From a virus, in IMG/VR virus record IMGVR_UViG_3300031539_000168, positions 1-33,299 of that record: 33,299 bases of DNA; one strand, written 5' to 3'. This document shows, one piece after another, positions 1-7,295 of this stretch. The notes below the pieces were generated by a model. The model saw nothing but the letters and a program-made list of their open reading frames with translations, did no database searches and had not been told where the DNA came from. Both the position numbers and the translations under genes were made by a program. Each line of letters starts with the position of its first letter. Position 1 is the stretch's first letter.

Positions 1-1378
1 TGAACATGTCTTTGATCTCAGACACGTCTTGAAACACCCAGTCTTCGTACACATCAGTAGGTGTCCCTTGAGCACCTACCACCTGTCTTTGTGCGAGGTT
101 AAAGTCGCTACCTGGGTTCCCGTTGATTACAAATCCTGCGATGTTGGCTTCTCGTGAAGCTGTGATTGCAGCGGCGATCAGGTTCTGCTCAGCATTTATG
201 CGTTTCTTGATTAGCTCAATAGACAGGTCACAATCCTGGGCATATGAGTCAGAGAACGCCATGTTGGCTGATGTCTTGCCTTTCCGATCTTCTGACTCAC
301 GGTTGGCTTGTAGTGTGGCAATTAGTGGACGATTAATATCCTGTGCCAAATCCTTCAGGTCTTGAGAGATAGCCCCTTGGTCGTTCCACTTCATAGAACG
401 CTTGCCTCCCTCACGATCGTTACGCATTAGGTATACGGCATCCACAAACACCAACCCTGGTTTGTGGTCCTCACATTTACGGTGAAGACCTTGAACACCA
501 CCACCGAACTTCCGGTCATCACGGTCACTGGTAATGATTAGTGATCCGCCTTTTCCAGTTTCTAGTTCAGTGGTCTTCTCATCGGCATACATACCATCCA
601 TTAGTGTGTAGAACGCATCCCGCATTGTCCCACCAAGTGGGTAGGGTATTTCGTGTAGATACCCCTTCTTCAGTGCTGAGTACGGAGCCCCTATCAATAG
701 GCATATGCAACGATCACGCATCACTGCAGGAGACATTTCACGTGTATAGATCAACACCTTCTGTCTCGAAACATTGTATGCGTGGACGCAACAGTATAGT
801 GCTACCCAAGTCTTGAGACTCTTGGGTCGACCATACAAGATGATGTACTCTCCATCCTGCATGCCTTGCGTTTCTTCGTTGAGGGGTTCCCATGGGTAGG
901 GTATCCCTCGCATGCTTAGGCCACGTTCCGCTTCTTCATAGCGGGCCACGGCTTCTTTCATATTCTCTGAGACGACGATGTCCGTTGAAGTGCGCCTCTT
1001 GGACATCATCTCCTTTACCTCACGTTCGAGGTGCGGGAGTGCTTCGTCTGGTTCATCAACCCACTCTCCTAGGAACCTGCTGAGTTTCCCAAGGCGAAGG
1101 CTGATGTCGTGGTTTCTGAACTCCTGTATGGCCGCACTGATGGTCATACGGTCTTCTTCTGGTAGATCGACCGTAGGGAACACATCCCAGATCATATCTC
1201 TTGTTGGTACGTTGCCGCGTGTTGATCGTGACCTAAAGAACTCGGTTAGGTACTCGAAGATTAACCGAGCATCGTGGTCTGCGAACGCATCTACAGTAAT
1301 CCCCGCATCAAGTACCTGCCTAAGTTCCCCAGTGTCAGCGATCTTTGCGACGAGTTTCAGCTCCTTGTTTACGCTCAC
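1..1378 (-). CDS. DnaB-like replicative helicase, RecA fold (3' end beyond window)
   Basis: Probably the 5'-3' hexameric helicase that unwinds the phage replication fork. 459 codons are visible and the reading frame runs off the left edge. A helical N-terminal region of about 170 residues is followed by a RecA-type core: Walker A variant GRPKSLKT at residues 183-190, YTREM at 211-215 (the DnaB H1a position), Walker B LVFVDA at 309-314, and TLQANR at 355-360, matching the DnaB H3 sensor with its arginine. The start is GTG at 1378, chosen because AGGAAAGGGA lies a few bases upstream. It is the last visible gene of the leftward operon, 12 bp after the Hfq-like gene. The order of motifs fits DnaB/gp41 helicases better than RecA or KaiC recombination proteins, but a RadA/KaiC-like ATPase cannot be fully excluded from sequence alone. 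Confidence 0.8.
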   Translation of the reverse strand, partial: MSVNKELKLVAKIADTGELRQVLDAGITVDAFADHDARLIFEYLTEFFRSRSTRGNVPTRDMIWDVFPTVDLPEEDRMTISAAIQEFRNHDISLRLGKLSRFLGEWVDEPDEALPHLEREVKEMMSKRRTSTDIVVSENMKEAVARYEEAERGLSMRGIPYPWEPLNEETQGMQDGEYIILYGRPKSLKTWVALYCCVHAYNVSRQKVLIYTREMSPAVMRDRCICLLIGAPYSALKKGYLHEIPYPLGGTMRDAFYTLMDGMYADEKTTELETGKGGSLIITSDRDDRKFGGGVQGLHRKCEDHKPGLVFVDAVYLMRNDREGGKRSMKWNDQGAISQDLKDLAQDINRPLIATLQANRESEDRKGKTSANMAFSDSYAQDCDLSIELIKKRINAEQNLIAAAITASREANIAGFVINGNPGSDFNLAQRQVVGAQGTPTDVYEDWVFQDVSEIKDMF

Positions 1379-1390
1379 TGTGTCCCTTTC

Positions 1391-1687
1391 CTACTGTTTT
1401 AGAAGTCTGATGGATATGACCGATCCCTTCATATAAACCGTTCGATAAGCACGTTCTTTGATTGTGTCTTCGATACACAGGTTATACCTGTCAGACCACA
1501 GTAATTTTCCATTTACGCCTTCCCGTCCTCCGTGGTATCCGCGGACTGAGATTACAACTTCTTTGTTGATCATAGTTTGGACTTCTGCGTGCCAGTTGTC
1601 CTTGGTGTTTAGTTGGTCTTTAAGCCGAGCAACCTGTTGTTCTAGCTCTGTGATTCGCTTCTCGTGGTCTGTTGTTTTCTTGTCCAT
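1391..1687 (-). CDS. Small Sm/Hfq-like protein with N-terminal coiled coil
   Basis: 98 aa. Residues 1-35 are charged with heptad spacing (KRITELEQQVARLKDQL) and should form a short coiled coil. Residues 40-95 read like one Sm fold: NKEVVISV aligns with the Hfq start of strand 1, GKLLWSDRYNLCIED with the Hfq GQIESFDQFVILLKN segment, and RTVYMKGSVISIRL with the Hfq YKHAISTVV segment. A frame start further upstream exists, but ATG 1687 is preceded by AGGAACAG and sits just after a strong hairpin. If the match holds, it would be an RNA-binding chaperone or regulator made with the replication genes. The alignment is by eye. Alternatives are another small SH3-like beta barrel, or a structural role. 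The coiled coil is not typical of bacterial Hfq. Confidence 0.55.
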   Translation of the reverse strand: MDKKTTDHEKRITELEQQVARLKDQLNTKDNWHAEVQTMINKEVVISVRGYHGGREGVNGKLLWSDRYNLCIEDTIKERAYRTVYMKGSVISIRLLKQ

Positions 1688-1711
1688 CTGTTCCTGACCG
1701 AACCTATGAAG

Positions 1712-1760
1712 TTGGACCACAACACCGGCTGGAGTCAATCCGGCAGATGTTGTGGTCCAA
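1712..1760 (-). other. Long hairpin upstream of the Hfq-like gene
   Basis: A 13-bp perfect inverted repeat (TTGGACCACAACA at 1712-1724 and its complement at 1748-1760) encloses a second CCGG/CCGG pairing. In the leftward mRNA it falls between the DUF932 stop and the Hfq-like start, ending about 24 nt before the ATG. No U-tract follows on either strand, so it does not look like an intrinsic terminator. An RNase III processing site or a translational control element is more likely. Confidence 0.75.
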
Positions 1761-1786
1761 TGCTTCGCGAGACACAAGATGTGGTG

Positions 1787-2926
1787 TTATGCAGCCAGCA
1801 GTTGCTTGGTGTGTCGACTACTCAACAACTGCCCTGCCATCGCCTCGTATTCGAAACGCTTGTCCATGTCGTCTGTGGATTGGGCCGCCCGAGTCACAGC
1901 CTGTAGCATCCCATACAACGAGGGCAGTGGTTCCTTTTCATAGGCCGCTGCGGCCTCTTCTTGAAAACGTTTTGATGCAGCCATTTTCTCAAGCTGCTTC
2001 TTCAACTCATCGAGGGGATCTTTGAGCTGTACATCTTTCATCTTCAAGAGTGTCTGTCTTGTACTTTCCCACCGAATAGGCGCTTTCTCAAACACCTTAC
2101 TCAGCTGTACGTCGATCTGTTCGTCATCAACTCTTCGGTGCTGACGGTACAGTAGTTGCGATTCCCCTTGTGTGATCATCATGCCATTGAGACACACCAG
2201 TCTGAAGTTGAACTCGTTGATAGATACAGCCGTGTAACCTACCTCGCTGTTCCGCATATGCATACCTGGGTACACGTAGTCTTGTGTTGGTAGCCCTCCT
2301 GTTGCTTTAGCAAGGGCGTAAGCATCACGCACCCGTGGGTCTGAGTGGCCCTCATCTACCGGACCCATGTCTATGCGTTCTCCGACGATGGTGTAGTGAC
2401 TGCAATGGTCATTTGCCCACCCTCCACGCTTACTGAGGTGTTCAGGCATGAAACGTAGAGAGGCTACGTTCCCACTGAAATTCCGCTCTAGGCGATCGAA
2501 GATGATCTCATCATCAATAGCGTAGTAGTTAGGGCCGAGTACAGCACGCAGATAACCATCACAGTTATCTACACCTGGAGCTCCATGCCTGAAACGGCTG
2601 GTACGGAACTTCTTCTGTTCTTTTGTTTTGGAGAACCGACGAGTCAGCTCCTCTTGTACCTGTTCGGCAGACACCAGTTCTGTGTTGAACCACTTGTCCC
2701 ACTGCACTCCCAATAGGGATCCCAGCTGCTTCTTAGACCAGTGGGTCATACCGAATGTGCCGACATTCGGTATTTCGATGTGAAGTTCGGGAGTGACCCG
2801 GATGTCTTCAAGCATCACATTCACATCCTGATTCTTCAGGCTATGCGCTTCAGCTACTTGATTCCGTACATGATCAAAGCTGAGGAGTCTCTTCTTCGTT
2901 TCTAGTTCCAAGCCCATCGCTGTCAT
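1787..2926 (-). CDS. DUF932 family phage protein
   Basis: 379 aa. GYLRAVLGPNYYAIDDE matches the typical DUF932 segment 'LSDRYxxIDN', and NSEVGYTAVSINEFNFRLVC plus NGMMI matches the family's other conserved block. DUF932 proteins are common on phages and plasmids near replication genes; their biochemical role is not established. The C-terminal third is charged and helical (KDPLDELKKQLEKMAASKRF). Start ATG 2926 is chosen because AGGAG lies 7 nt upstream; an in-frame start at 2983 has no such site. The first 53 bp overlap the 3' end of the preceding gene in another frame, an unusually long overlap even for this compact operon. Confidence 0.8.
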   Translation of the reverse strand: MTAMGLELETKKRLLSFDHVRNQVAEAHSLKNQDVNVMLEDIRVTPELHIEIPNVGTFGMTHWSKKQLGSLLGVQWDKWFNTELVSAEQVQEELTRRFSKTKEQKKFRTSRFRHGAPGVDNCDGYLRAVLGPNYYAIDDEIIFDRLERNFSGNVASLRFMPEHLSKRGGWANDHCSHYTIVGERIDMGPVDEGHSDPRVRDAYALAKATGGLPTQDYVYPGMHMRNSEVGYTAVSINEFNFRLVCLNGMMITQGESQLLYRQHRRVDDEQIDVQLSKVFEKAPIRWESTRQTLLKMKDVQLKDPLDELKKQLEKMAASKRFQEEAAAAYEKEPLPSLYGMLQAVTRAAQSTDDMDKRFEYEAMAGQLLSSRHTKQLLAA

Positions 2927-3218
2927 TTTCGTTCTCCTGTGAGTGTGTTCCCCCGAAGTGCCGGGGGAGTAGGTCCTGTTCAATTGAGTCCATTAAGTCT
3001 TTGAGTAGTTCCTTGGTTCGAGTCGACCAATCAAAAAACTCAACTACGATCTTTCCCTGTGTACTACACCCCTCAACCGCCCCATCTGGCCCACGTGTAA
3101 TATGCGCCAGCGCGTATCCCACACTGCTGATCTCTGGATCAGACTTAGGGACTACACGTATTTTTACATCAACGGCATGTAGGCCGTTTATCGGTGTTGG
3201 GTTGTCCCCTACCTTCAT
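2874..3218 (-). CDS. Hypothetical protein, operon member
   Basis: 114 aa, not recognised. The N-terminal 75 residues alternate hydrophobic and polar (VDVKIRVV, GKIVVEFFDW), suggesting a small beta-rich domain. The last 35 residues are acidic and disordered (SQENENDSDG, RNEEETP). Its ATG overlaps the stop of the upstream gene as ATGA (3215-3218) and has no clear Shine-Dalgarno, so translation is probably coupled. The acidic tail is encoded within the 53 bp shared with the DUF932 gene and may be tolerated mainly because of that overlap. Confidence 0.65.
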   Translation of the reverse strand: MKVGDNPTPINGLHAVDVKIRVVPKSDPEISSVGYALAHITRGPDGAVEGCSTQGKIVVEFFDWSTRTKELLKDLMDSIEQDLLPRHFGGTHSQENENDSDGLGTRNEEETPQL

Positions 3219-3517
3219 TCAATACCGCCGAGAGGTAGAGACCCATTTTTATCGTACTGCTTGATGTAGAGGCCCATTTCCTCCATCCCATCGATAGCTA
3301 GCTTTTCTGCGAGCATCGCTGCCTCTTCAGCCGCATCTTTAATGTGTGCTTTGGTCTGACCGCAAGTCAGTTTGACTGTAGCCGTTGCCTCTACTGTGAT
3401 CCCAGAGTCCCGTGTGCTGGACCATACTTTGAAGCCACGGGTCTGTGTGACCTCAGCTTTACCATCTCCGGAATCAAGCTCAATGTCAGCTTGGCCACGC
3501 CTGTTCTTCTGTACCAT
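3215..3517 (-). CDS. Hypothetical protein (DUF2997-like in size and composition only)
   Basis: 100 aa, not firmly recognised. A basic start (MVQKNRRGQADIEL) leads into beta-strand-like segments (AEVTQTRGFKVWSS, GITVEATATVKLTC) and an alanine/glutamate-rich helix (HIKDAAEEAAMLAEKL). ATG 3517 is preferred over an in-frame start at 3577 because AGGAGG lies 7 nt upstream. It forms an ATGA overlap with the next gene. The position inside the replication/repair operon suggests an accessory DNA-metabolism role, but nothing in the sequence proves it. Confidence 0.65.
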   Translation of the reverse strand: MVQKNRRGQADIELDSGDGKAEVTQTRGFKVWSSTRDSGITVEATATVKLTCGQTKAHIKDAAEEAAMLAEKLAIDGMEEMGLYIKQYDKNGSLPLGGIE

Positions 3518-3569
3518 TACGTATCCTCCTGTCCTATTAAAGAGACGAACTTGTAATTCCCAGGCCGCA

Positions 3570-4058
3570 CTAGTCACTGAGCACCGGAAGGGGTGGGAGT
3601 GTGAATGCTTTTGGAGTACCAGGCATGTTGGCGGGGTTCTGCAACTCCTCTACATACGCACGTCTCACGATCTCAGCATCGATCTCACCCTGCCGTAGCA
3701 AAGTCTCTAGCCGATCCTTATCCACTGTGTATATAACCGTCTCTGTCAGTATCTCATCGGACTGATTAGCCGGCAGTAGGTTAGCCAGCAACTCACCGTT
3801 GTAGAAACGCTTGTACTTCTTCTGCGCACCCATACCTTCAATGGTTAACTTGTCCAATTCTGAACGTTGGAGCTCAGACTTTAGCTGCCGCATTGCTGTG
3901 TCGAGAGCCCCGTTCCGTGCGTTCACCAGGGCATACAGTTCTTCTATGATTTCACGATTGTCAGCATCTTTCATGAACTCCTCAAGCTCATCTTCGCGGG
4001 CACGGTAGTCTGCAACCGCTCGTTCAGCTGCACTCGGCTTCGTACTAGTCTTCTTCAT
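3570..4058 (-). CDS. Hypothetical helical protein
   Basis: 162 aa, not recognised. It is highly charged and helical: AERAVADYRAREDELEEFM and the following 60 residues have coiled-coil character, then comes a segment with YKRFYNGELLANLLPAN and a C-terminal hydrophobic/proline tail (FTLPPLPVLSD). Its start overlaps the end of the uracil-DNA glycosylase gene by 14 bp, with AGGACG in the overlap as a possible ribosome site. Size and coiled coil recall phage Gam-type nuclease inhibitors or siphovirus Gp157 proteins, but I see no diagnostic motif for either. Confidence 0.65.
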   Translation of the reverse strand: MKKTSTKPSAAERAVADYRAREDELEEFMKDADNREIIEELYALVNARNGALDTAMRQLKSELQRSELDKLTIEGMGAQKKYKRFYNGELLANLLPANQSDEILTETVIYTVDKDRLETLLRQGEIDAEIVRRAYVEELQNPANMPGTPKAFTLPPLPVLSD

Positions 4059-4743
4059 TGCTCATCGTCCTGTCTGGAGGATCGATCCCCCTGTAGATTT
4101 TACGTAAGTGGTCTATAACGTCACAAGCAAGTGCGAAATCTTGCGCTGTCTTGATCCAATCACCGTCCTCACTATAGTTGACGGTACGGTCGAGGTGTAT
4201 AGGGTGGAGCATAGGCAGAACCGGATACCTGATCTCGGTGTGTCTTCCTTGTAGATGGAACGTCTGCATTATCCCACGTGTCTTTGTTATGCTTGATCCA
4301 ACCTTGCCACATAGAGCCTGCGTGGCAAGACCGCCAAGTGTGATGATGAGTAGGGGATCTACTATATAGATCGTTTCCATGAGACGATCTCTACACCCCT
4401 CTTTTTCAGCCTTGGAAGGCTTACGGTTCTCTATATGTAGAATACCTTCGTCATCAGGTACTTTCGCTGTAGGTCTGCACGCGACAACGTTAGTAACAAA
4501 TATGTCGCGTGCAGGATCTAGTCTTGCCAGATCGAGGAACTTTGCAAGTATGTCACCAGCTGGTCCTACGAAAGGCATACCTGTTCGATCCTCATGCGCG
4601 CCTGGTGTTTCTCCGACTATGAGTATGTCTGCTTCGGGGTTACCCTCACCAAACACTACCAGATTCCTGGTCTCAGCAAGACCGCATCGCTGGCAATTGA
4701 TCCACTCTTCGCGAAGAACTTGTAAAGCTTTTGGTCGATTCAT
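4045..4743 (-). CDS. Family-4 uracil-DNA glycosylase (4Fe-4S)
   Basis: 232 aa. Removes uracil from DNA to start base-excision repair; family 4 enzymes carry an iron-sulfur cluster. The motifs are all in place: Cys17 and Cys20 in CQRC, Cys89 in VVACRPT and Cys117 in KEGCRDRL provide the four cluster ligands; GETPGAHED at 44-52 is motif 1; MPFVGPAG at 56-63 follows; HP at 180-181 belongs to the HPxxL motif. Length matches family members (about 200-230). Many annotations call this family 'SPO1 DNA polymerase-related'. It overlaps its neighbours by 4 and 14 bp in the replication/repair operon. No DNA polymerase lies in the window, so it may be a stand-alone repair enzyme or a replisome accessory. 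Confidence 0.88.
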   Translation of the reverse strand: MNRPKALQVLREEWINCQRCGLAETRNLVVFGEGNPEADILIVGETPGAHEDRTGMPFVGPAGDILAKFLDLARLDPARDIFVTNVVACRPTAKVPDDEGILHIENRKPSKAEKEGCRDRLMETIYIVDPLLIITLGGLATQALCGKVGSSITKTRGIMQTFHLQGRHTEIRYPVLPMLHPIHLDRTVNYSEDGDWIKTAQDFALACDVIDHLRKIYRGIDPPDRTMSNEED

Positions 4744-5123
4744 TTTCCTCTCAAGTTTGATCCAGGCAACACTATCCCGGAATGTTGGGCTGACTTCTCT
4801 CGGTTAGCCTCTCTCAGTTGTTCCAAGCGCTGGTTGATGTCGTCAGACAGCACTCCGTCCTGTGCAGGGTCCAAGAAAGCGACAGGTTTCACCCACATGT
4901 TGAGCCCGGACGCTGACTGTCCGATGGGTAGGAGTAGGGAGATCTGTGCTGGTCCCTCCCGTGTCATGGTCAGCTTCGAGGAGTAGATGAACGTGTCATC
5001 TAGTTCGATAGCTTTGCCATCTTTAATAGCAACTCTAATTTCCGCAGCGTCTAGATGTGTTTTTCCGATGTACCACACGGTGGCATCGGACCCGTCGTTG
5101 ATAAGCATGAGTTTAGCGGTCAT
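4740..5123 (-). CDS. Hypothetical protein between UDG and SF2 helicase
   Basis: 127 aa, not recognised. The first 80 residues look beta-rich (AKLMLINDGSDATVWYIG, EIRVAIKDGKAIELDD, AQISLLLPIG), followed by a charged helix (DDINQRLEQLREANREK) and a Gly/basic tail. It has ATGA overlaps with both the SF2 helicase upstream (5120-5123) and the UDG downstream (4740-4743), so the three are probably translated as a coupled set and may act together. Confidence 0.68.
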   Translation of the reverse strand: MTAKLMLINDGSDATVWYIGKTHLDAAEIRVAIKDGKAIELDDTFIYSSKLTMTREGPAQISLLLPIGQSASGLNMWVKPVAFLDPAQDGVLSDDINQRLEQLREANREKSAQHSGIVLPGSNLRGK

Positions 5124-6568
5124 TCAGTGTCTCCTGTTGTTGCGTAAGGCCGTATGATCGTGTATTCGAGTGGTCCTCCCTGCTCCGTTGGCCAGTGTCG
5201 GAGCAGGTTCTTCATCTGACGCACCATTTTATGAAATGACGGCACGTGTATGTGGTCTATGATCACCATCACTGGTGTCTTCTTTCCAGGTCTGACTCGG
5301 AGTATGCGGCCCATACCCTGTTGCATGGTGCCCATACCTCCTTCGTCAATTTCACTACTCCCAAACGGAGTCAGGAAGAACATCGTGTCGAGGGTGTCTT
5401 CGTCCAACGCTTCCTTCACCAGCTGTAGTGTGCCAAAAGCGATAGGACACTTCTTCAATGTCTCGATGCGTGCCGCGGGCTTTTCTCTACCAGTACAAAG
5501 ACCCGAACCTGGGAACATTGCAGAGAGTGCACGGAGCTGGTCTACGCTATGACTGAGGGCTAGAACTTTTCTCCCTGAGCGCAGAGGCACACGTAACTTC
5601 TCCGCAATGAACTCGTTGTTCTCCTCCAGCTTACCGAGGTATGATCTCAGTTTCGGTATGCATAGTCTGCCGGCCTTATCAAAGACCTCTTTGCTGACTT
5701 CTTTATCGGAGGTGCGGACTTGTACGGGCGCCTCTTGTACGTATATGCGTGGCTTCAGTTCCTGCGATAGATCGCGGTGGAACACATCACCGATGTGGTA
5801 TTTGTAGACAGGCTCGAGCCCATCTTCTCGTGAGACTGTGGCGGTCAACCCAAACCTGGCACCAAAGAACATAGGTGCTGTGTGTGAGAATAGCGGTGCA
5901 GCCAAGTGGTGTACTTCGTCATAGTAGATCGATCCGAAGTACCGATCCATACCTTCTGGTATTTCTTCGTGCCTAAGGGCGAGAGAGTTGATCATAGCTA
6001 TGACTATCCCTCGCCCTTCCCAATCCCACTTACTTGGGTGGCCCTGTACAAAACCAATACCCCCCGGTACGTGGAGGAATTGGTTTATACGTTCAGGCCA
6101 CTGTTCCATCAGTGTTGTGTTGTTCACGATGACCATCGCTGGAACCTTACGGTGGGCAGCGTGGTGTAGAGCGAGTACCGTTTTTCCTTTCCCACAGGCT
6201 AGGTTGAGGATCCCACCGTGCGTCTTCTTCATTGCTTCGAACGCACGCCTTTGATCGTCCTTATCAGGAGTCTTGTAGTCCAGTGCTACGTTGCTTTTGA
6301 AGTCCACTCGTGGGTATTTGGTAGGTCCCATGTCTACGACGGGAAAAGCCAGGTGCTCGTACCGCTCTCGGCGGACGAACTCCCTTGGTACGATGATGTG
6401 TTCTCCTGAGTCCTTCCAAAGTTGGAGCCAGTCGATACCGTCGTCCCCCATGACAGGGAACTCCAGGCCGCTCTTAACGGCCGGCACGTTGATGTGTTTG
6501 CGTGGCAACCAAAGCTGCCTCCCCAGATACCCCTTGTCTGGGTCTCTCGATACCAGTCTGATTCGCAC
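5120..6568 (-). CDS. SF2 DEVH-box DNA helicase (UvsW/XPB-like)
   Basis: 482 aa. ATP-dependent DNA translocase or branch-migrating helicase, by analogy with T4 UvsW used in recombination-dependent replication and fork repair. Motif I ACGKGKT lies at 124-130, motif Ia MVIVNNTTLMEQW near 145-157, motif II DEVH at 217-220, motif III LTATVSR at 241-247, and motif VI QQGMGRILRVRPG in the C-terminal half. The N-terminal 100 residues form a separate basic domain. The start is GTG 6568, chosen because AGGAGG lies 5 nt upstream. It follows its own promoter and a nested hairpin (6663-6724) and heads a run of overlapping genes ending in the replicative helicase. A restriction-type helicase is less likely given the small size and context. 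Confidence 0.88.
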   Translation of the reverse strand: MRIRLVSRDPDKGYLGRQLWLPRKHINVPAVKSGLEFPVMGDDGIDWLQLWKDSGEHIIVPREFVRRERYEHLAFPVVDMGPTKYPRVDFKSNVALDYKTPDKDDQRRAFEAMKKTHGGILNLACGKGKTVLALHHAAHRKVPAMVIVNNTTLMEQWPERINQFLHVPGGIGFVQGHPSKWDWEGRGIVIAMINSLALRHEEIPEGMDRYFGSIYYDEVHHLAAPLFSHTAPMFFGARFGLTATVSREDGLEPVYKYHIGDVFHRDLSQELKPRIYVQEAPVQVRTSDKEVSKEVFDKAGRLCIPKLRSYLGKLEENNEFIAEKLRVPLRSGRKVLALSHSVDQLRALSAMFPGSGLCTGREKPAARIETLKKCPIAFGTLQLVKEALDEDTLDTMFFLTPFGSSEIDEGGMGTMQQGMGRILRVRPGKKTPVMVIIDHIHVPSFHKMVRQMKNLLRHWPTEQGGPLEYTIIRPYATTGDTE

Positions 6569-6662
6569 AGATGCCTCCTATGACGCATAATTTCAGGACA
6601 ACTGTCCAATAATTGTCGGCCAAGTGTGTGACATTATTGAGGACACACACCTACGTTTTTTC

Positions 6663-6718
6663 CCCACACGGCTTACCTGTCCTGGTAAGCCTCTTTTATA
6701 CACATGGAGCCGTGTGGG
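6663..6718 (-). other. Nested, mutually exclusive inverted repeats in the helicase leader
   Basis: An inner hairpin GGCTTACC (6670-6677) / GGTAAGCC (6684-6691) has a 6-nt loop. A larger perfect 11-bp inverted repeat pairs 6663-6673 (CCCACACGGCT) with 6708-6718. The two share 6670-6673, so only one can form at a time in single-stranded nucleic acid. The outer arm 6708-6718 lies entirely in the spacer of the proposed minus-strand promoter and the inner hairpin is at the expected transcript start. This may be a protein operator, or a 5'-end structure. Confidence 0.7.
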
Positions 6719-6724
6719 TGTCTA
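6695..6724 (-). promoter_or_regulatory. Sigma70-like promoter for the SF2 helicase operon
   Basis: Read on the minus strand, TAGACA (6719-6724) is separated by 18 bp from TATAAA (6695-6700); each hexamer matches the consensus at five of six positions. Transcription would begin near 6688 and run into the SF2 helicase gene. It lies between the small Cys-motif gene and the helicase, so the helicase operon could be driven independently of the upstream gene. Confidence 0.6.
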
Positions 6725-6727
6725 CCT

Positions 6728-7159
6728 TTACTCCCACCGCCAATTCCGGAAAAACTGGTATCCTTCGTAAAAGGCCCCTCGAAGGCTGCCTACAGCCATG
6801 TCTTTCCCCAAACGGTTTAATGGGTTCTCTCCTTCATGGATCAAACCGGGATCCCATGTTGAACCAGTATCCTCATCTACCCCACGGCCTCGTTGCCTAT
6901 CCGCACTACGACCTACGTAAGAACGTGTCGGGGTTGTACGGTAGCCGCTCTGCGCTACTCGAGATGCTGGGACAAAGCTGCGGTCCTCCCTCTGATACTG
7001 GCCAGTTCGTGCACTTGCGTTGTTGGTTACCTCTGCTCGACAAGAGTGTTGAAATCTACAGCTATCGCAATCCATATCTTCCGGGTCATACTGTCTTTCG
7101 TCCCCCCAACATACGGGCTTCTGTGAAGACATACTGTTAACCCTATCTGCGTATGACAA
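6728..7159 (-). CDS. Small Cys-motif protein, first gene of the leftward arm
   Basis: 143 aa, function unknown. Residues 17-40 hold a four-cysteine cluster (Cys17, Cys31, Cys34, Cys40) spaced C-x13-C-x2-C-x5-C with YDPEDMDCDSC. This layout recurs in small phage proteins and could bind zinc or an iron-sulfur cluster. The rest is Arg/Ser/Gly-rich and looks disordered, ending with an aromatic tail (YEGYQFFRNWRW). The start is taken as TTG 7159, because AAGGAG lies exactly 7 nt upstream; the first ATG (7132) has no comparable site. A plus-strand frame across the same DNA encodes a Pro/Leu/Ser-rich polypeptide with no recognisable domain and is rejected. Confidence 0.7.
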   Translation of the reverse strand: MSYADRVNSMSSQKPVCWGDERQYDPEDMDCDSCRFQHSCRAEVTNNASARTGQYQREDRSFVPASRVAQSGYRTTPTRSYVGRSADRQRGRGVDEDTGSTWDPGLIHEGENPLNRLGKDMAVGSLRGAFYEGYQFFRNWRWE

Positions 7160-7240
7160 TGATCTACTCCTTCTGGTGTCTAGGTTTGTGCGATGAGAAC
7201 AAAGACCTTATATCCGCCAACCTTCAAAATTTTCGGTACC

Positions 7241-7270
7241 TTGACACCGCGTTGTGTAGGTCCGTAGTAT
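7241..7270 (+). promoter_or_regulatory. Promoter at the head of the rightward virion module
   Basis: TTGACA (7241-7246), an 18-bp spacer and TAGTAT (7265-7270). The predicted transcript starts near 7277, about 19 nt before the ATG at 7296. It is located in the divergent gap between the leftward and rightward arms. The DNA shares TTGACAC, GGTCC and TATCATT blocks with the promoter at 28897-28925. Confidence 0.65.
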
Positions 7271-7295
7271 CATTGTGAGATCGCTTGGAGACTGC

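Noticed and set aside
978-1436. 152-aa plus-strand frame over the DnaB-like helicase
   Set aside because: Shadow of the helicase gene; Ser-rich with no motif.
6613-7140. A 175-aa plus-strand open frame opposite the Cys-motif gene
   Set aside because: Pro/Leu/Ser-rich without a domain or a ribosome site; the minus-strand frame has a four-cysteine motif, an AAGGAG site and matches operon direction.
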